Source: Bacteroidales bacterium (GTDB lineage Bacteria; Bacteroidota; Bacteroidia; Bacteroidales; CG2-30-32-10). From it: a DNA stretch of 41,734 bases. Of the stretch, positions 1 to 10,459 are shown piece by piece. The DNA is taken from assembly GCA_035353855.1 (NCBI GenBank), contig DAOQAK010000037.1, positions 1 through 41,734 on the forward strand. Reading direction: 5' to 3'. The number at the start of each line of letters is the position of its first letter. Position 1 is the first letter of the stretch. The notes under the pieces were generated by a model. That model made no database searches, was not told the origin of the DNA, and saw only the letters and a program-made list of their open reading frames with translations. The position numbers were made by a program, and so were the translations under genes.

Positions 1-1596
1 AAATGCAAGAAAAAATGGCAAAAGCACAAAAAAGCCGTGCATCAAAACATCCATATGTAAGTCCAACACAGATGACAATCGAAGGCTTCGAGAGTCCATT
101 TTTGCAATCATTGGATATGCGTAATCGATGGGTCATATTGGCACATCAAATACCATGGGATTTGTTAGTGAGCACATACCAAGCTCAAATGAACAATAGT
201 CAGACAGGTGCTGACGGTATCAATCCGCGAGTAGCGATTGGCGCAATGATCCTGAAACATATGTGTAATATGAGCGATAGGGAAACCGTGTTGCAAATAC
301 AAGAGAACATGTATATGCAATACTTCATAGGTTACAGCAGTTTCAGTACAGAAGAACCTTTCGATCCCTCATTGTTTGTTGAATTCAGAAAGCGCATGGG
401 CATTGAACAAATAAATTCAATCAACGAGAAAATACTCGGTTTATCAAAAAGTGATTCATCGAAAGATACGGATAACACTAATGATCCCGAACATTATGAT
501 TGTGATAACACAAAAGATGAAGAACCATTGCATCATGAAACATCGATAACAGAAAAAGCAATAACACACAAAGGCAAACTGATAACAGATGCCACGGCAT
601 GCCCGCAAAACATAGCATATCCAACAGATTTAAATTTATTAAATGATGCCAGAGAAAAATCAGAAGAGTTAATAGATGAATTGTATTCACAAAAACTTCA
701 TGAAAAGAAGCCCCGAACATACAGAAAAATTGCACGAAAGAATTATCTGAGAACCGCACAGAAAAAGGTTAAATCAAAAAGAGAAATACACAATGCCATA
801 AAAAAACAATTGAGTTATTTGAGAAGAAACCTGAAAAGCATAAACAAACTTTTAGACGCATACACTGAAATACCGTTGGATCCAAGACAACACAAATACC
901 TTTTTGTAATCAACACGCTGTATGAACAGCAACAAAAGATGTTTGAAGAAAAGACACACAGCATAGAACATCGCATTGTAAGCATACATCAGCCACATGT
1001 TCGTCCAATAGTGCGAGGCAAAACGAATGCAAATGTTGAATTTGGAGCAAAAATAAATGTATCGCTCATGAATGGCTTTGCTTTTCTGGATGATTTATCA
1101 TGGGATGCATTTAATGAAGGCACTCGACTAATGGCTTCAGTAGAGAAATACAAAAAACTATTTGGATATTATCCCGAAGAAGTTCTGGTCGATAAGATAT
1201 ACTGTAATCGGTCTAACAGAGCAGCACTCAAGCTTCTCGGGATAAAGCTTAGGGCAAAGCCTTTAGGCAGACCAACGGCTGTGGATGTGGAACACGTAAG
1301 ACCGGGCGAAAGAAATCCAATAGAAGGCAAGTTTGGTCAAGCAAAAACAGCTTATGGTATGAATCTTATCAAAGCAAGACTTCAACAAACCAGCGAATCG
1401 TGGATAGCCACAATAGTTTTGGTACTCAACCTGATTAAATTTATCGGGCAGAGTGCCTATTGTCAAATATTTTCTGTGATTACTTATTCAGCAATATTGA
1501 TGAAGTTGGCTATGTCCTTAATAAAAAAGAAAATATCAATAAGGCTGTACTATTTTAATCTAAAATATGCCTTGACTTAATCAGCAGACCCTAAAT
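1..1596 (+). mobile_element. IS5/IS1182-type insertion sequence, left end outside window
   Basis: The transposase gene fills this segment and the window starts only two bases before its first visible ATG, so the left terminus is missing. Just after the stop codon lies cagcagaccctaaa (1582-1595), which is where a right terminal inverted repeat would be expected. With no left end to compare, the boundary is a guess. The element lies convergent to the glycan-degradation operon and does not visibly break a gene inside the window. Confidence 0.55.
3..1580 (+). CDS. IS5/IS1182-type DDE transposase
   Basis: The 525-residue protein has the layout of IS1182-like transposases. An N-terminal DUF772-type region (about residues 35-135, with GINPRVAIGAMILKH and FDPSLFVEFRKRMG) is followed by a lysine-rich linker and a split DDE catalytic domain. 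Candidate catalytic residues are the Asp in LITDATACPQNIAYPTD (about 197), the Asp in VLVDKIYCNRSNR (about 395) and the Glu in RNPIEGKFGQAK. The length is normal for the family and the reading frame is open, so the enzyme may be active. The true start could lie upstream of the window, because a second Met follows four codons later and no ribosome-binding site is visible. It catalyses cut-and-paste transposition of its own element. Confidence 0.85.
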   Translation: MQEKMAKAQKSRASKHPYVSPTQMTIEGFESPFLQSLDMRNRWVILAHQIPWDLLVSTYQAQMNNSQTGADGINPRVAIGAMILKHMCNMSDRETVLQIQENMYMQYFIGYSSFSTEEPFDPSLFVEFRKRMGIEQINSINEKILGLSKSDSSKDTDNTNDPEHYDCDNTKDEEPLHHETSITEKAITHKGKLITDATACPQNIAYPTDLNLLNDAREKSEELIDELYSQKLHEKKPRTYRKIARKNYLRTAQKKVKSKREIHNAIKKQLSYLRRNLKSINKLLDAYTEIPLDPRQHKYLFVINTLYEQQQKMFEEKTHSIEHRIVSIHQPHVRPIVRGKTNANVEFGAKINVSLMNGFAFLDDLSWDAFNEGTRLMASVEKYKKLFGYYPEEVLVDKIYCNRSNRAALKLLGIKLRAKPLGRPTAVDVEHVRPGERNPIEGKFGQAKTAYGMNLIKARLQQTSESWIATIVLVLNLIKFIGQSAYCQIFSVITYSAILMKLAMSLIKKKISIRLYYFNLKYALT

Positions 1597-1824
1597 AATA
1601 AAAGAGAAAAAAAAAGAATAAAAATTCCTATATGTTTTGTAAAAATTTTCAAAATAAAATTCAAAAATATTTTATAAAGATTCGCAATAATAATAAATAG
1701 TTGTTTACAAATTTAACCAAAAATTAAGGTTATACTATTATTTATTACGTTTGAATATTATAATACTTTGAAAATCACATGTTAATCATAGGGGTTTTTA
1801 TTTTTTATTATTAATGTTAAATTT

Positions 1825-4746
1825 TTATTCAACAATAATTTCATCAGTAAAAATGTATGCATCACCACCAGCACCTAAATGCCACGAAGGTAGTTTTCCA
1901 TAATTTTTGGCTTTGATTTTTACATAGCGGCAATTCAAATTCACATTTATCGAAAAATCTTTAATGGTTGGGGTATAGTCATTATCCGGGAAAATATTTT
2001 TAACTGTTTCAACATCCTTAAAATTCTTACCATCAGATGAAACGGAATATTCAACTTCTACAGGAAATACAATCCATGATCGAACATCCTGTAAAAATCC
2101 GGCTGCAATTTTATTTACTTTTTGTTCTTTACCCAAATCAACAACAGCTTCAAAGTCCTGTGCCTGGTAGCCCTGCCAGCCCCCTAAACGAAAATCGCTT
2201 TCACCACGTATGTTATCAATCAAGCCTTCATCACCTCCGGCAGTGTATTGTGGGTCATATTTTGATATAATTTTTACACTTCTTCCTTTTGTAATCTTTA
2301 TAAAATTTGCTTCGATAATAAAACTTTTTTCCTGCAATTTATTTTTTGAAATAGCTTTTATTTTCGTTGTGTTTTTAACCACTAAAGGCTTGGTATATAA
2401 AATGCCCGCTGAATCCGGGTTTGCACCATTAAGTGTGTAAAAAATTTGTTGATCATTATTTATGGTTTTTATTTCAACTTTTATTGAATCGTAAAAAGTT
2501 TTTCCATCGGCAACAAAATATGGAACAAGTGCAATAGGATAATCATCAATTTTTGTTTTCGGACAATCATTTTCATTTGTCGCCCAGATTTTGTTTGGCT
2601 TGCTATCCATTGTCAATTCTAAGTTCCCACCCTTCATCAAATCAGAATACGTGAAATATGATTTATTATAATTCACACCATTTAACGTAGCTGACTGAAT
2701 GTAAAAGTTTTCCGGTGAAATATTTTTTGAAGTTATCGTAAATGTTTTTCCGTTTTCAAGATGAATCTTAACTTTACTGAAAACAGGTGTTCCTATTGCA
2801 AATTGAAGGTTACCCGGGCAAACATGGTAAAAACCCATTGCACTCATAACATACCATGCCGACATTTGTCCGCAATCTTCATTACCACAAAGTCCGTCTG
2901 TAGTATTCAAATACATTTCTTTTTCAATCTTATGAATCAATTCCTGCGTCTTCCAAGGCTTTCCGGCATAATCATACAAATACGCCATATGATGGCTGGG
3001 TTCATTCCCCTGTGCGTATTGCCCTATAAGCCCAGTAATATCAACCTGTTCACGACCACTTAATTTGTAATTTCCATAAAAAAGTGAATCTAGTTTTTCT
3101 AAAAATTTCTCTTTTCCACCATATAATTCCATCATTGTTGAAATATCCTGCGGAACATAAAATGAATATTGCCAACTGTTACCTTCGGTATAATTATTAT
3201 TTACTTCTGTTGGTGTAAAAGGTTTGTACCAACCGCCATTCCATTTTGCGCGCATAAATTTTGTACCGGGATCGAAAACATTTTTATAATATTGAGCACG
3301 CTGAATAAAATTTTTATAATCATCGGTTTTGTTCAAACCCTTTGCCATTTGGGCGATACACCAATCGTCGTAAGCGTATTCCAATGTTTTTGAAACTGAT
3401 TCGCTTTCTTTATCACCGGGAATATGTCCGAATTTTTTATAATATGCTAAACCTAATCTGTCAGCATCAGCGCTGCTTCTCATGGCTTTAAATGCTTCGA
3501 GTGTATCATAATTTTTTATTCCCTTTATGTATGCATCGGCGATAACAGGAATTGAATGATAACCTATCATACAAAAAGTTTCATTGGCTGAAAGCTCCCA
3601 CATAGGCAGCAATCCGCCATTTTTATATTCGTTGATAAATGTATTTATAAAGTCATTTGTTCTTTTCTGGTCAATAATTGTATACAAAGGATGTGCTGCG
3701 CGATAAGTATCCCACAATGAAAAAACCGTGTAATTATCAAATCCTTCAGCTTTATGAATTTTAAAATCCGTTCCAAGATATTGTCCGTCAACATCCATAT
3801 ATAAATTAGGATTGATGAATGCATGATACATGGCTGAATAGAAAACTATCTGTTGGTCCTTGGTACCACCTTCTACTTCAACTTTTCCAAGTTCTTTATT
3901 CCACTCGTTTTTAGCGAGTTCTTTTATTTTTTCAAAATTCCATCCGGGAATTTCAGCTTTCAAATTTTTATAAGCGCCATCTGTGCTTACAGCAGAAATG
4001 CCAACTTTTACAAATAAAATATTTTTATCTTTTTTATTAAAAGAGAAATATGCTTTTACATTTTTGCCTTCAACTTTTTTCAAATTCTTTTGTAGCGTAT
4101 CATTTAAAGCTATTCCAAATTCTTTAATAGGTTTCGAAAATTGAATCACAAAATATAATCTTTGGTCGGCCGCCCATGCTTTCGACCTTCTATAACCTTT
4201 GATAATTGTATCGTTCACGACTTCAATATACGATTCTAAAACTTCATCGCGATGTTTTAAATCAAGAATAACATATGGATTTTTATTCGACGGATAAATA
4301 TATCTATGAAATCCAACTCGATTCGAAGCCGTTAATTCTACATCAATTCCGTTATCAAGTTTTACTTTGTAATAACCCGGAGAAGCAAATTCGTTTTTAT
4401 GAGAAAAAGAACATGAATAATTTTCATTATTAAAACTATAATTATCATTCATTGGCATTAACAGCACATCGCCGTAATCGCTGCAACCCGTGCCATTGAG
4501 GTGTGTATGCGAAAAACCATAAATTACACTATCGGAATAATGATAAGCCGAACAGCCATCCCAGCCTGTTAAACGAGTATCGGGACTTAGCTGCACCATA
4601 CCGAAAGGCATGGTAGCACCCGGATATGTGTGCCCGTGCCCACCTGTACCAATAAAAGGATTTACAAGAGTGGTGTAATCTTTCTGTTGTGAAAAAACAG
4701 AGATTGAAATACAAAATAAAATTGTTGTAAGAATATTTTTTTTCAT
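1825..4746 (-). CDS. GH92 alpha-mannosidase with hexosaminidase-C-like and F5/8C modules
   Basis: This exported enzyme (973 residues, signal peptide about 1-19) belongs to glycoside hydrolase family 92, calcium-dependent inverting alpha-mannosidases that trim mannose from N-glycans and mannans. Family landmarks are NPFIGTGGHGHTYPGA (29-44), SLWDTYRAAHPL (343-354), GNEPSHH (580-586, whose Glu is the expected general acid) and GNEDCGQMSAWY (621-632, holding the expected base). After the catalytic part, residues about 740-810 resemble the chitobiase/hexosaminidase C-terminal fold, and 830-973 look like an F5/8 type C (CBM32-like) carbohydrate-binding domain. It is the last gene of the operon, 49 bp after the beta-mannosidase. 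No lipobox is visible, so a periplasmic location is most likely. The exact linkage preference cannot be read from sequence. Confidence 0.95.
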   Translation of the reverse strand: MKKNILTTILFCISISVFSQQKDYTTLVNPFIGTGGHGHTYPGATMPFGMVQLSPDTRLTGWDGCSAYHYSDSVIYGFSHTHLNGTGCSDYGDVLLMPMNDNYSFNNENYSCSFSHKNEFASPGYYKVKLDNGIDVELTASNRVGFHRYIYPSNKNPYVILDLKHRDEVLESYIEVVNDTIIKGYRRSKAWAADQRLYFVIQFSKPIKEFGIALNDTLQKNLKKVEGKNVKAYFSFNKKDKNILFVKVGISAVSTDGAYKNLKAEIPGWNFEKIKELAKNEWNKELGKVEVEGGTKDQQIVFYSAMYHAFINPNLYMDVDGQYLGTDFKIHKAEGFDNYTVFSLWDTYRAAHPLYTIIDQKRTNDFINTFINEYKNGGLLPMWELSANETFCMIGYHSIPVIADAYIKGIKNYDTLEAFKAMRSSADADRLGLAYYKKFGHIPGDKESESVSKTLEYAYDDWCIAQMAKGLNKTDDYKNFIQRAQYYKNVFDPGTKFMRAKWNGGWYKPFTPTEVNNNYTEGNSWQYSFYVPQDISTMMELYGGKEKFLEKLDSLFYGNYKLSGREQVDITGLIGQYAQGNEPSHHMAYLYDYAGKPWKTQELIHKIEKEMYLNTTDGLCGNEDCGQMSAWYVMSAMGFYHVCPGNLQFAIGTPVFSKVKIHLENGKTFTITSKNISPENFYIQSATLNGVNYNKSYFTYSDLMKGGNLELTMDSKPNKIWATNENDCPKTKIDDYPIALVPYFVADGKTFYDSIKVEIKTINNDQQIFYTLNGANPDSAGILYTKPLVVKNTTKIKAISKNKLQEKSFIIEANFIKITKGRSVKIISKYDPQYTAGGDEGLIDNIRGESDFRLGGWQGYQAQDFEAVVDLGKEQKVNKIAAGFLQDVRSWIVFPVEVEYSVSSDGKNFKDVETVKNIFPDNDYTPTIKDFSINVNLNCRYVKIKAKNYGKLPSWHLGAGGDAYIFTDEIIVE

Positions 4747-4795
4747 GTTTCCTTCCCCCTAAATCCCCATTGAATTAAAGTGTTTGGTGGGGCCT

Positions 4796-7330
4796 TTAGT
4801 TTTTAAATTTTTCTATAATTAATTTTCTTTTCCTGAAATCTTTTTCTTTGCTTGATAAACTTATAACTATCGTTTTTCTTTCTCCCGGCAATAAATCAAA
4901 ATAGTTATCCGAAATTTTATCATCAGCATCATCAGTTTTTATAAAAACATTTTTTGATAAATTTTTTGATGATAAAGTAACTTTTATATCATGTCCTGAA
5001 ACATTGATTTCGCGTTCTATTCGTGAGTTTGGAAGTTTTAAAAATTTCGGAGAAACGAAATAATGAATTGCCCGGGAAACCAAGCTATCATTGACATACA
5101 ACTCGGATGCGAAAAATATTTTTTTCTTTAACGTTGAATCAGAAATTAATGATGAAAGCGATACGCTGTAATAGCAAGCGGAAGATAATGATTTAATATT
5201 TACTGTTGTGTCTTTCTGCCAAAGTTTTTTTCCTGAGAAATCAGAAAGAAATAATTTTAGTTTAGCATTTGTGTTCTTCTGAACGTCAGAGACAACAAAG
5301 GTTTTAAGTATTTTATTTTCTTCGACAACCGAAACCAAAATATTTGAATATGCTTTTTTTACAAAATACTGCAAGGCTTTCCATCGCCCGTAATAATCAA
5401 TTCCAGACCATGATACACCCGGCCAGCAGTCGTTCATTTGCCAGTATAATGTACCCATACAGTAAGGCATTGCACGACGATGCGCTTCAACTGCCTTTGT
5501 TATTCCATAAGCCTGTGCAAGCTGACTTAAATAAGTGTATTGCTTTAATGCTTTATTTGTTTTTTCAATATTATAATAATCACGCAACAAATATTCATCA
5601 ATGGTTTGAAACCCTCGTGGATGCTTGTCGTGCCAGAATGCATTCGGATTTGATGAAGTATCTTTCTGTGAAAAATCAAGATAGGTTTGCATGGTCTCAT
5701 CTGCCGGATATGCCTGAAAACCGTACTCGCTCATGAACCTTCCAACTTTTTTTTCGTACGTTTCAAAAGGTTCCATTCCCCACCAAACGCCCCAGTAGTG
5801 CGAATCTCCTTCGAGCAAACTTTCATTATGCCCCCAGCCAATTTTCGGAGATGAAGGATAATAATCCTTTTCTGCATCATACTTTTTCACAACACTTTTT
5901 AAAATGGTATCGAAAAGTAATGTGTAATTATTCCAAATTTCAAGTGAATCTTTTTCTGAATATTTATATTGTTTCTGCCATTCCCAGTTAAACCAACCTT
6001 CGCTGATCTCATTGTTTCCGCACCAAAGCGCAATACAGGGATGATTATGCAAGCGTTTCACCTGGTATATTGCCTCTTCTTCAACATTTCTCAAAAAGGC
6101 ACTATCAGCGGGATACATAGCACAAGCAAACATAAAATCCTGCCAGATCAAAATTCCTTTTTCATCGCAAAGCCTGTAAAATTCATCATCTTCATAAGCT
6201 CCGCCACCCCATACACGCAGCATGTTCATATTACTCGAAATGGCATCGTCAATTATTTTTTCATATTTCTCTTTCGAAACGCGAGGTAAAAAATTATCAG
6301 GTGGAATATAATTCACGCCCTTCATAAAAACAGGAACACCATTAAGTTTGAAATAAAAAGTTTTTCCAAGCGAATCTTTTTGTTGAACCAGCTCAATTGT
6401 ACGAATTCCTAATTCGGTACTATCTGAATAAATCTTCTCTTTCCCTTGATATATCTCAAGTTCCAGATGATACAGAAAAGGTTCTCCTAAACCATTACAC
6501 CACCAGAGTTTTGGATTTTGAATTGAAAAATTTACTGGAATCTTATTCAAACCCTTGGCAAATGTGATATTTGAATCAAGAAAAATTTTTCCGCTTTTTT
6601 TTTCTTTAATTAAAATTTTACAATCCTGAAATTTATCGGATGTTGCAAAAATTACTGTTGAAATATTTGCTTTATTTGAAGCAACAACTTTCTGATTATA
6701 AAAAACATCTTGAATTTGAATATCGTCCCAAACTTTAAAATATATAGGTTTCCAAATTCCACAAGTTACATATCGCGGCGACCAGTCCCAGCCATACTGA
6801 TACTGCGCTTTTCGTGTATATACCCGAATTCCACCGGGTAAAATATATTTTGATTTTATCGAATCCTGAATTCCTTTATTTACAGCCGATTCAAAAATAA
6901 TTTTCAGTTGGTTATTTTTTTCTTTCAGAAATTTTTTGCAATCGGTTTCCCATTTTCGGAACATATTATCTGTAACAAGTATCAACGAATCGTTCAGAAA
7001 AACTTTTGCATAAGTATCAAGTCCCTCAAAAACAATGTTAATGTGATTTTTATTTAACACTTCTTTTGAAACATCAAACTCACATTTATATTCCCAATCA
7101 TTTTTTTCAATCCACTGAAGCTGAAATTCATTTAAACCATAAAACGGGTCGGGAATTAACTTGTTTGCAAATAAATCGGTGTGGATAGTTCCGGGGATAG
7201 CTGCGCTGTACCACTTGCTGTCATTGACTCTTCGGAATTGCCAATTCTGGAATGAGAATATTTTTTCCTGTGCATGCAGACAGAAAGAGAAAAGTAAAAA
7301 GAAAATAAAAATCAGTTTTCTTTTTTTCAT
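4796..7330 (-). CDS. GH2 beta-mannosidase, periplasmic
   Basis: The 844-residue protein has a signal peptide (about 1-20) and the full GH2 layout: jelly-roll sugar-binding domain (25-200), immunoglobulin-like domain (about 205-315), TIM barrel (about 320-660) and C-terminal beta domains. The acid/base is expected at Glu441 in WCGNNEISEGW and the nucleophile at Glu535 in FMSEYGFQAYP. These motifs fit beta-mannosidases rather than beta-galactosidases. It would release the beta-linked core mannose left after alpha-mannosidase action on N-glycans, or cleave mannobiose. Its ATG directly abuts the stop of the GH20 gene, so the two are almost certainly co-translated. Confidence 0.93.
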   Translation of the reverse strand: MKKRKLIFIFFLLFSFCLHAQEKIFSFQNWQFRRVNDSKWYSAAIPGTIHTDLFANKLIPDPFYGLNEFQLQWIEKNDWEYKCEFDVSKEVLNKNHINIVFEGLDTYAKVFLNDSLILVTDNMFRKWETDCKKFLKEKNNQLKIIFESAVNKGIQDSIKSKYILPGGIRVYTRKAQYQYGWDWSPRYVTCGIWKPIYFKVWDDIQIQDVFYNQKVVASNKANISTVIFATSDKFQDCKILIKEKKSGKIFLDSNITFAKGLNKIPVNFSIQNPKLWWCNGLGEPFLYHLELEIYQGKEKIYSDSTELGIRTIELVQQKDSLGKTFYFKLNGVPVFMKGVNYIPPDNFLPRVSKEKYEKIIDDAISSNMNMLRVWGGGAYEDDEFYRLCDEKGILIWQDFMFACAMYPADSAFLRNVEEEAIYQVKRLHNHPCIALWCGNNEISEGWFNWEWQKQYKYSEKDSLEIWNNYTLLFDTILKSVVKKYDAEKDYYPSSPKIGWGHNESLLEGDSHYWGVWWGMEPFETYEKKVGRFMSEYGFQAYPADETMQTYLDFSQKDTSSNPNAFWHDKHPRGFQTIDEYLLRDYYNIEKTNKALKQYTYLSQLAQAYGITKAVEAHRRAMPYCMGTLYWQMNDCWPGVSWSGIDYYGRWKALQYFVKKAYSNILVSVVEENKILKTFVVSDVQKNTNAKLKLFLSDFSGKKLWQKDTTVNIKSLSSACYYSVSLSSLISDSTLKKKIFFASELYVNDSLVSRAIHYFVSPKFLKLPNSRIEREINVSGHDIKVTLSSKNLSKNVFIKTDDADDKISDNYFDLLPGERKTIVISLSSKEKDFRKRKLIIEKFKN

Positions 7331-9376
7331 TTACTTCTTTTTTAAAGCCTCCAGCATTTTTTCAATTGAAGGAATAATGGCAATATCAACTTCAGCTTTT
7401 GGTTTTTTTATTTCTTTTAAAATATCTGATTGCTGTTTTATCCAGTTTTCATCAGGCTTTTGCTTGCCTTCGAAATATTTCATACATTCAAATCCAATTT
7501 CTGCAACAACCGAAATATTATATGATACCGAATCAACTTCTTTTAATGCCGGAACTTTTTTTATCAGCTCAATCATTTTTACATGATTGTTTTTCCAGAT
7601 GCCAAGTTGCTTTGTTATCATGGTTTTCAGCGAATCATCATTCGTTTCCAAATATTGTTTTACCCATTGATTAAAACGTCTCGCAACCGGTTCATCTGGA
7701 ATGGCAATATCAACAATTCTTGACAGCGGAGTTGTTGTTGTATAAGTTCTGCCAACAGAATGACGCTTATATCCTTTCAACGGAGTTAACGCGCCAATAA
7801 AGGTTTTCAACACTTCAATGCTATCGCTGCCAACCATCCGGCGCATCATCATATCACGGTTTTTGATATGCGTAATTCCGAGTTCTTCAAGCTCAATACT
7901 AAGAATATCAATCCTTCTGTACATATCATCAACATTTTTTACAGATGATGGCGACCAGAGTCTTTCAGCAATTGCCGCAGTACGAGGCCAGATGCGTGAA
8001 TCAACGGTCTCATCGGTTGTTAATTCACTCCACATGGTTGCTTCACCACCAAGAATATATTTCTTAGCGCTTTCATCTATTTTCATGGTATCGGGCAAAG
8101 GATCGTTCAAATAATGACTTTCGGTTGTTTGCGATAAATCAATATAATAACCACTTGATAAAATTGTTTGATAGCCTTTATTTGCAGCATTCTTTGTATA
8201 AGCTAACCCCCGCCACGACTGAATTACAATATCATTCGGCAAACCCGGAACAAATATCTCATCCCATCCCATCATTTTCTTTCCGCATTTGGTGATGATT
8301 TTTAAAATATTCTTATTGAAATATTTTTGAAGTTCATCATTGGTTTTTATTCCTTTCTTTTTCATAAAAGCCTGAACAGTTGCGCTGCTATCCCAGTTTT
8401 TACCGTTGTTTTCATCACCACCTATATGAAAATATTCATCAGGAAAAAGCTTTGACATTTCTTCAATAAATGAAGAAAGGAATTTATAAGTATAATTTTT
8501 TGTAGGGTCAATGCTTGCATCAAAAGCCCCGAAAGTTGTTCCAATCTTATATGGCCCCGGAAGACTTGCCAATTGCGGATATCCGACAAACCATGATGAA
8601 GTATGGCCTGGCATATCGAATTCAGGAACCACACGAATGCCGCGTGCATCGGCATATTGTATGACATCTTTAACCTGCTCCTGCGTATAATATAAACCAT
8701 TTGAACCTAATTCATGAAGCTTCGGAAAAGTTTTACATTCAATGCGGAAACCCTGATCTTCGCTTAAATGAAAATGCAACACATTCATTTTTACGGCAGC
8801 CATGGCATCGAGATTTCTTTTTATCATATCAACCGGATAGAAATGACGGCACACATCAATCAACAAGCCACGCCACGGAAAACGAGGCTTATCATTTATT
8901 TCAACACAAGGAAAATAATATCCTTTTTCATCGCTTGATAAAAATTGAAGCAATGTTTCCAATCCACGTAAAGCACCAATATCCGTAGGCGATTTCAAAA
9001 GAATAAAATCAGCAGAAACATTTAATTCATACGATTCATTCATATTCATTTCTACTTTTCCCGGCGCATCACACTGAATGGTGAATGTTGATTTTGCCGC
9101 ATTTGTCGAAGCATTCAGATAACCTTGTTTGAAAACTATGGTTGTTCTTTTTCCAAGTCGTTGCAGCATGCGTGTTGCAGCAGGATAAATTCTTTTATCG
9201 GGATTTCCGGTTATAGCAATAGTAAAATTTGTATCAACTCTGAAAGTTCCTGTTTTCATCAAAACCTTTTCAGGAACAGGCATCAGGTTGAACGATTGAA
9301 TTTTTTCCTGTGAAAATAAATTTCCGGTAATTAAAAATAAAAAACAGAAAATCAGAAAACGATTAAAAGATTTCAT
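7331..9376 (-). CDS. GH20 beta-N-acetylhexosaminidase
   Basis: This 681-residue exported enzyme (signal peptide about 1-22) removes terminal beta-linked GlcNAc or GalNAc by substrate-assisted catalysis. Residues about 30-160 form the GH20b N-terminal domain and about 165-490 the TIM barrel. The barrel carries the catalytic Asp-Glu pair (321-322) in HIGGDENNGKNWD and the conserved PEFDMPGHTSSW segment (251-262). A helical C-terminal region of about 190 residues follows, which I cannot assign. It is fourth in the operon, 105 bp after the ROK kinase gene, the longest gap in the operon. Together with the GH2 and GH92 enzymes it can dismantle GlcNAc/mannose glycans. Confidence 0.95.
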   Translation of the reverse strand: MKSFNRFLIFCFLFLITGNLFSQEKIQSFNLMPVPEKVLMKTGTFRVDTNFTIAITGNPDKRIYPAATRMLQRLGKRTTIVFKQGYLNASTNAAKSTFTIQCDAPGKVEMNMNESYELNVSADFILLKSPTDIGALRGLETLLQFLSSDEKGYYFPCVEINDKPRFPWRGLLIDVCRHFYPVDMIKRNLDAMAAVKMNVLHFHLSEDQGFRIECKTFPKLHELGSNGLYYTQEQVKDVIQYADARGIRVVPEFDMPGHTSSWFVGYPQLASLPGPYKIGTTFGAFDASIDPTKNYTYKFLSSFIEEMSKLFPDEYFHIGGDENNGKNWDSSATVQAFMKKKGIKTNDELQKYFNKNILKIITKCGKKMMGWDEIFVPGLPNDIVIQSWRGLAYTKNAANKGYQTILSSGYYIDLSQTTESHYLNDPLPDTMKIDESAKKYILGGEATMWSELTTDETVDSRIWPRTAAIAERLWSPSSVKNVDDMYRRIDILSIELEELGITHIKNRDMMMRRMVGSDSIEVLKTFIGALTPLKGYKRHSVGRTYTTTTPLSRIVDIAIPDEPVARRFNQWVKQYLETNDDSLKTMITKQLGIWKNNHVKMIELIKKVPALKEVDSVSYNISVVAEIGFECMKYFEGKQKPDENWIKQQSDILKEIKKPKAEVDIAIIPSIEKMLEALKKK

Positions 9377-9481
9377 ACGATTTTATATGTAAAATTGATG
9401 ATTGCAAATGCTAAAATTAAAACTATTAAATATTATTTTTCAAACATTTGACATTTTATATTTTACATCTGCCATTAGAAT

Positions 9482-10444
9482 TTACTTAACAATGTGTTTC
9501 CACACCATAGCAGCCGCTCCCAGAACTGCGGCATTATCTTTATCAAGACCTGAAGGTAAAAGAGCAACTTTATTTTTAAAAATTGGTAATAAGAATTCTT
9601 CCATATACTTTTTGGCAGGATTAAAAATATATTCTCCCGCACGTGCCAGTCCGCCAAATAAAATAATTGCTTCCGGACTTGAAAATGCAACTGCATCAGC
9701 TAATTTGATTCCCAAATATCTTCCTGTAATATCAAATGCTTCAAGGGCAAGTTTATCGCCTTCTTTCGCAGCAAGAAAAATATCTTTTGATGTTAATTTT
9801 GTTTTCTCAATATTTCGAAGAACACTTTCTTCCTGCCTGTTATCAAGCATTTCAAGCATTGTACGAACAATTCCTGTTGCCGAAGCATACGTTTCCAAAC
9901 ATCCTTTTTTTCCACATCCGCATTGCCTTCCATCAGGATACACAACAGTGTGGCCTAATTCGCCTGCAAATCCATCATGACCATAAACCATTTGCCCGTT
10001 GACCACAATACCACTACCCAAGCCTGTTCCCAAAGTAATTACAATAAAATCTTTCATCCCTTTTGCAGCACCATAAATCATTTCACCATAAGCCGCAGCA
10101 TTGGCATCATTGGTAAGCACGGTAGGTATCTGCATTCTTTCTTCAATCAGTTTCACTAACGGGATAACACCTTTCCACTTCAGGTTGGGAGCAAATTCTA
10201 TTTTACCTGTAAAAAAATTTCCGTTAGGTGCACCTACTCCAATCCCTTTAATTTCATAGCCTCCGTTGATATCAATAATGGTTTGTTTCAGCTTTGCGCA
10301 CAAAATATCCAGGTACGACTCCACATCATCTGTTTCATCGGTACGAATATTTTTTTTGAAATAAAATTTTCCTTTATTGTCAACAAATCCGTATTCGGTA
10401 TTCGTCCCGCCAATATCAATCCCAATTGCAATTTCCTTCTTCAT
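9482..10444 (-). CDS. ROK-family sugar kinase (glucokinase/N-acetylhexosamine kinase type)
   Basis: The 320-residue cytoplasmic protein is a ROK kinase. It has the phosphate-binding motif GIDIGGTNTEYGF (8-20), catalytic Asp113 in TNDANAAAYG, a second ATP-binding loop ITLGTGLGSGI (136-146), the ExGH sugar-binding signature (Glu162, His165), and the ROK zinc site with Cys175, Cys177 and Cys182 in CGCGKKGCLE. Lying between the sugar importer (15 bp gap) and three glycosidases, it most likely phosphorylates an imported monosaccharide. Glucose, mannose and GlcNAc are all possible, and the ExGH form fits glucokinases and mannose/GlcNAc kinases alike. Sequence alone does not settle the substrate. 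Confidence 0.9.
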   Translation of the reverse strand: MKKEIAIGIDIGGTNTEYGFVDNKGKFYFKKNIRTDETDDVESYLDILCAKLKQTIIDINGGYEIKGIGVGAPNGNFFTGKIEFAPNLKWKGVIPLVKLIEERMQIPTVLTNDANAAAYGEMIYGAAKGMKDFIVITLGTGLGSGIVVNGQMVYGHDGFAGELGHTVVYPDGRQCGCGKKGCLETYASATGIVRTMLEMLDNRQEESVLRNIEKTKLTSKDIFLAAKEGDKLALEAFDITGRYLGIKLADAVAFSSPEAIILFGGLARAGEYIFNPAKKYMEEFLLPIFKNKVALLPSGLDKDNAAVLGAAAMVWKHIVK

Positions 10445-10459
10445 AATATATTTATGCTA

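Noticed and set aside
1..1596. Phage or integrative element at the left edge
   Set aside because: Only a transposase with IS-type features is visible. No integrase, phage or conjugation gene occurs in the window.
9402..9980. Plus-strand open frame opposite the ROK kinase
   Set aside because: It is antisense to a gene with all ROK motifs and has no recognisable features of its own.
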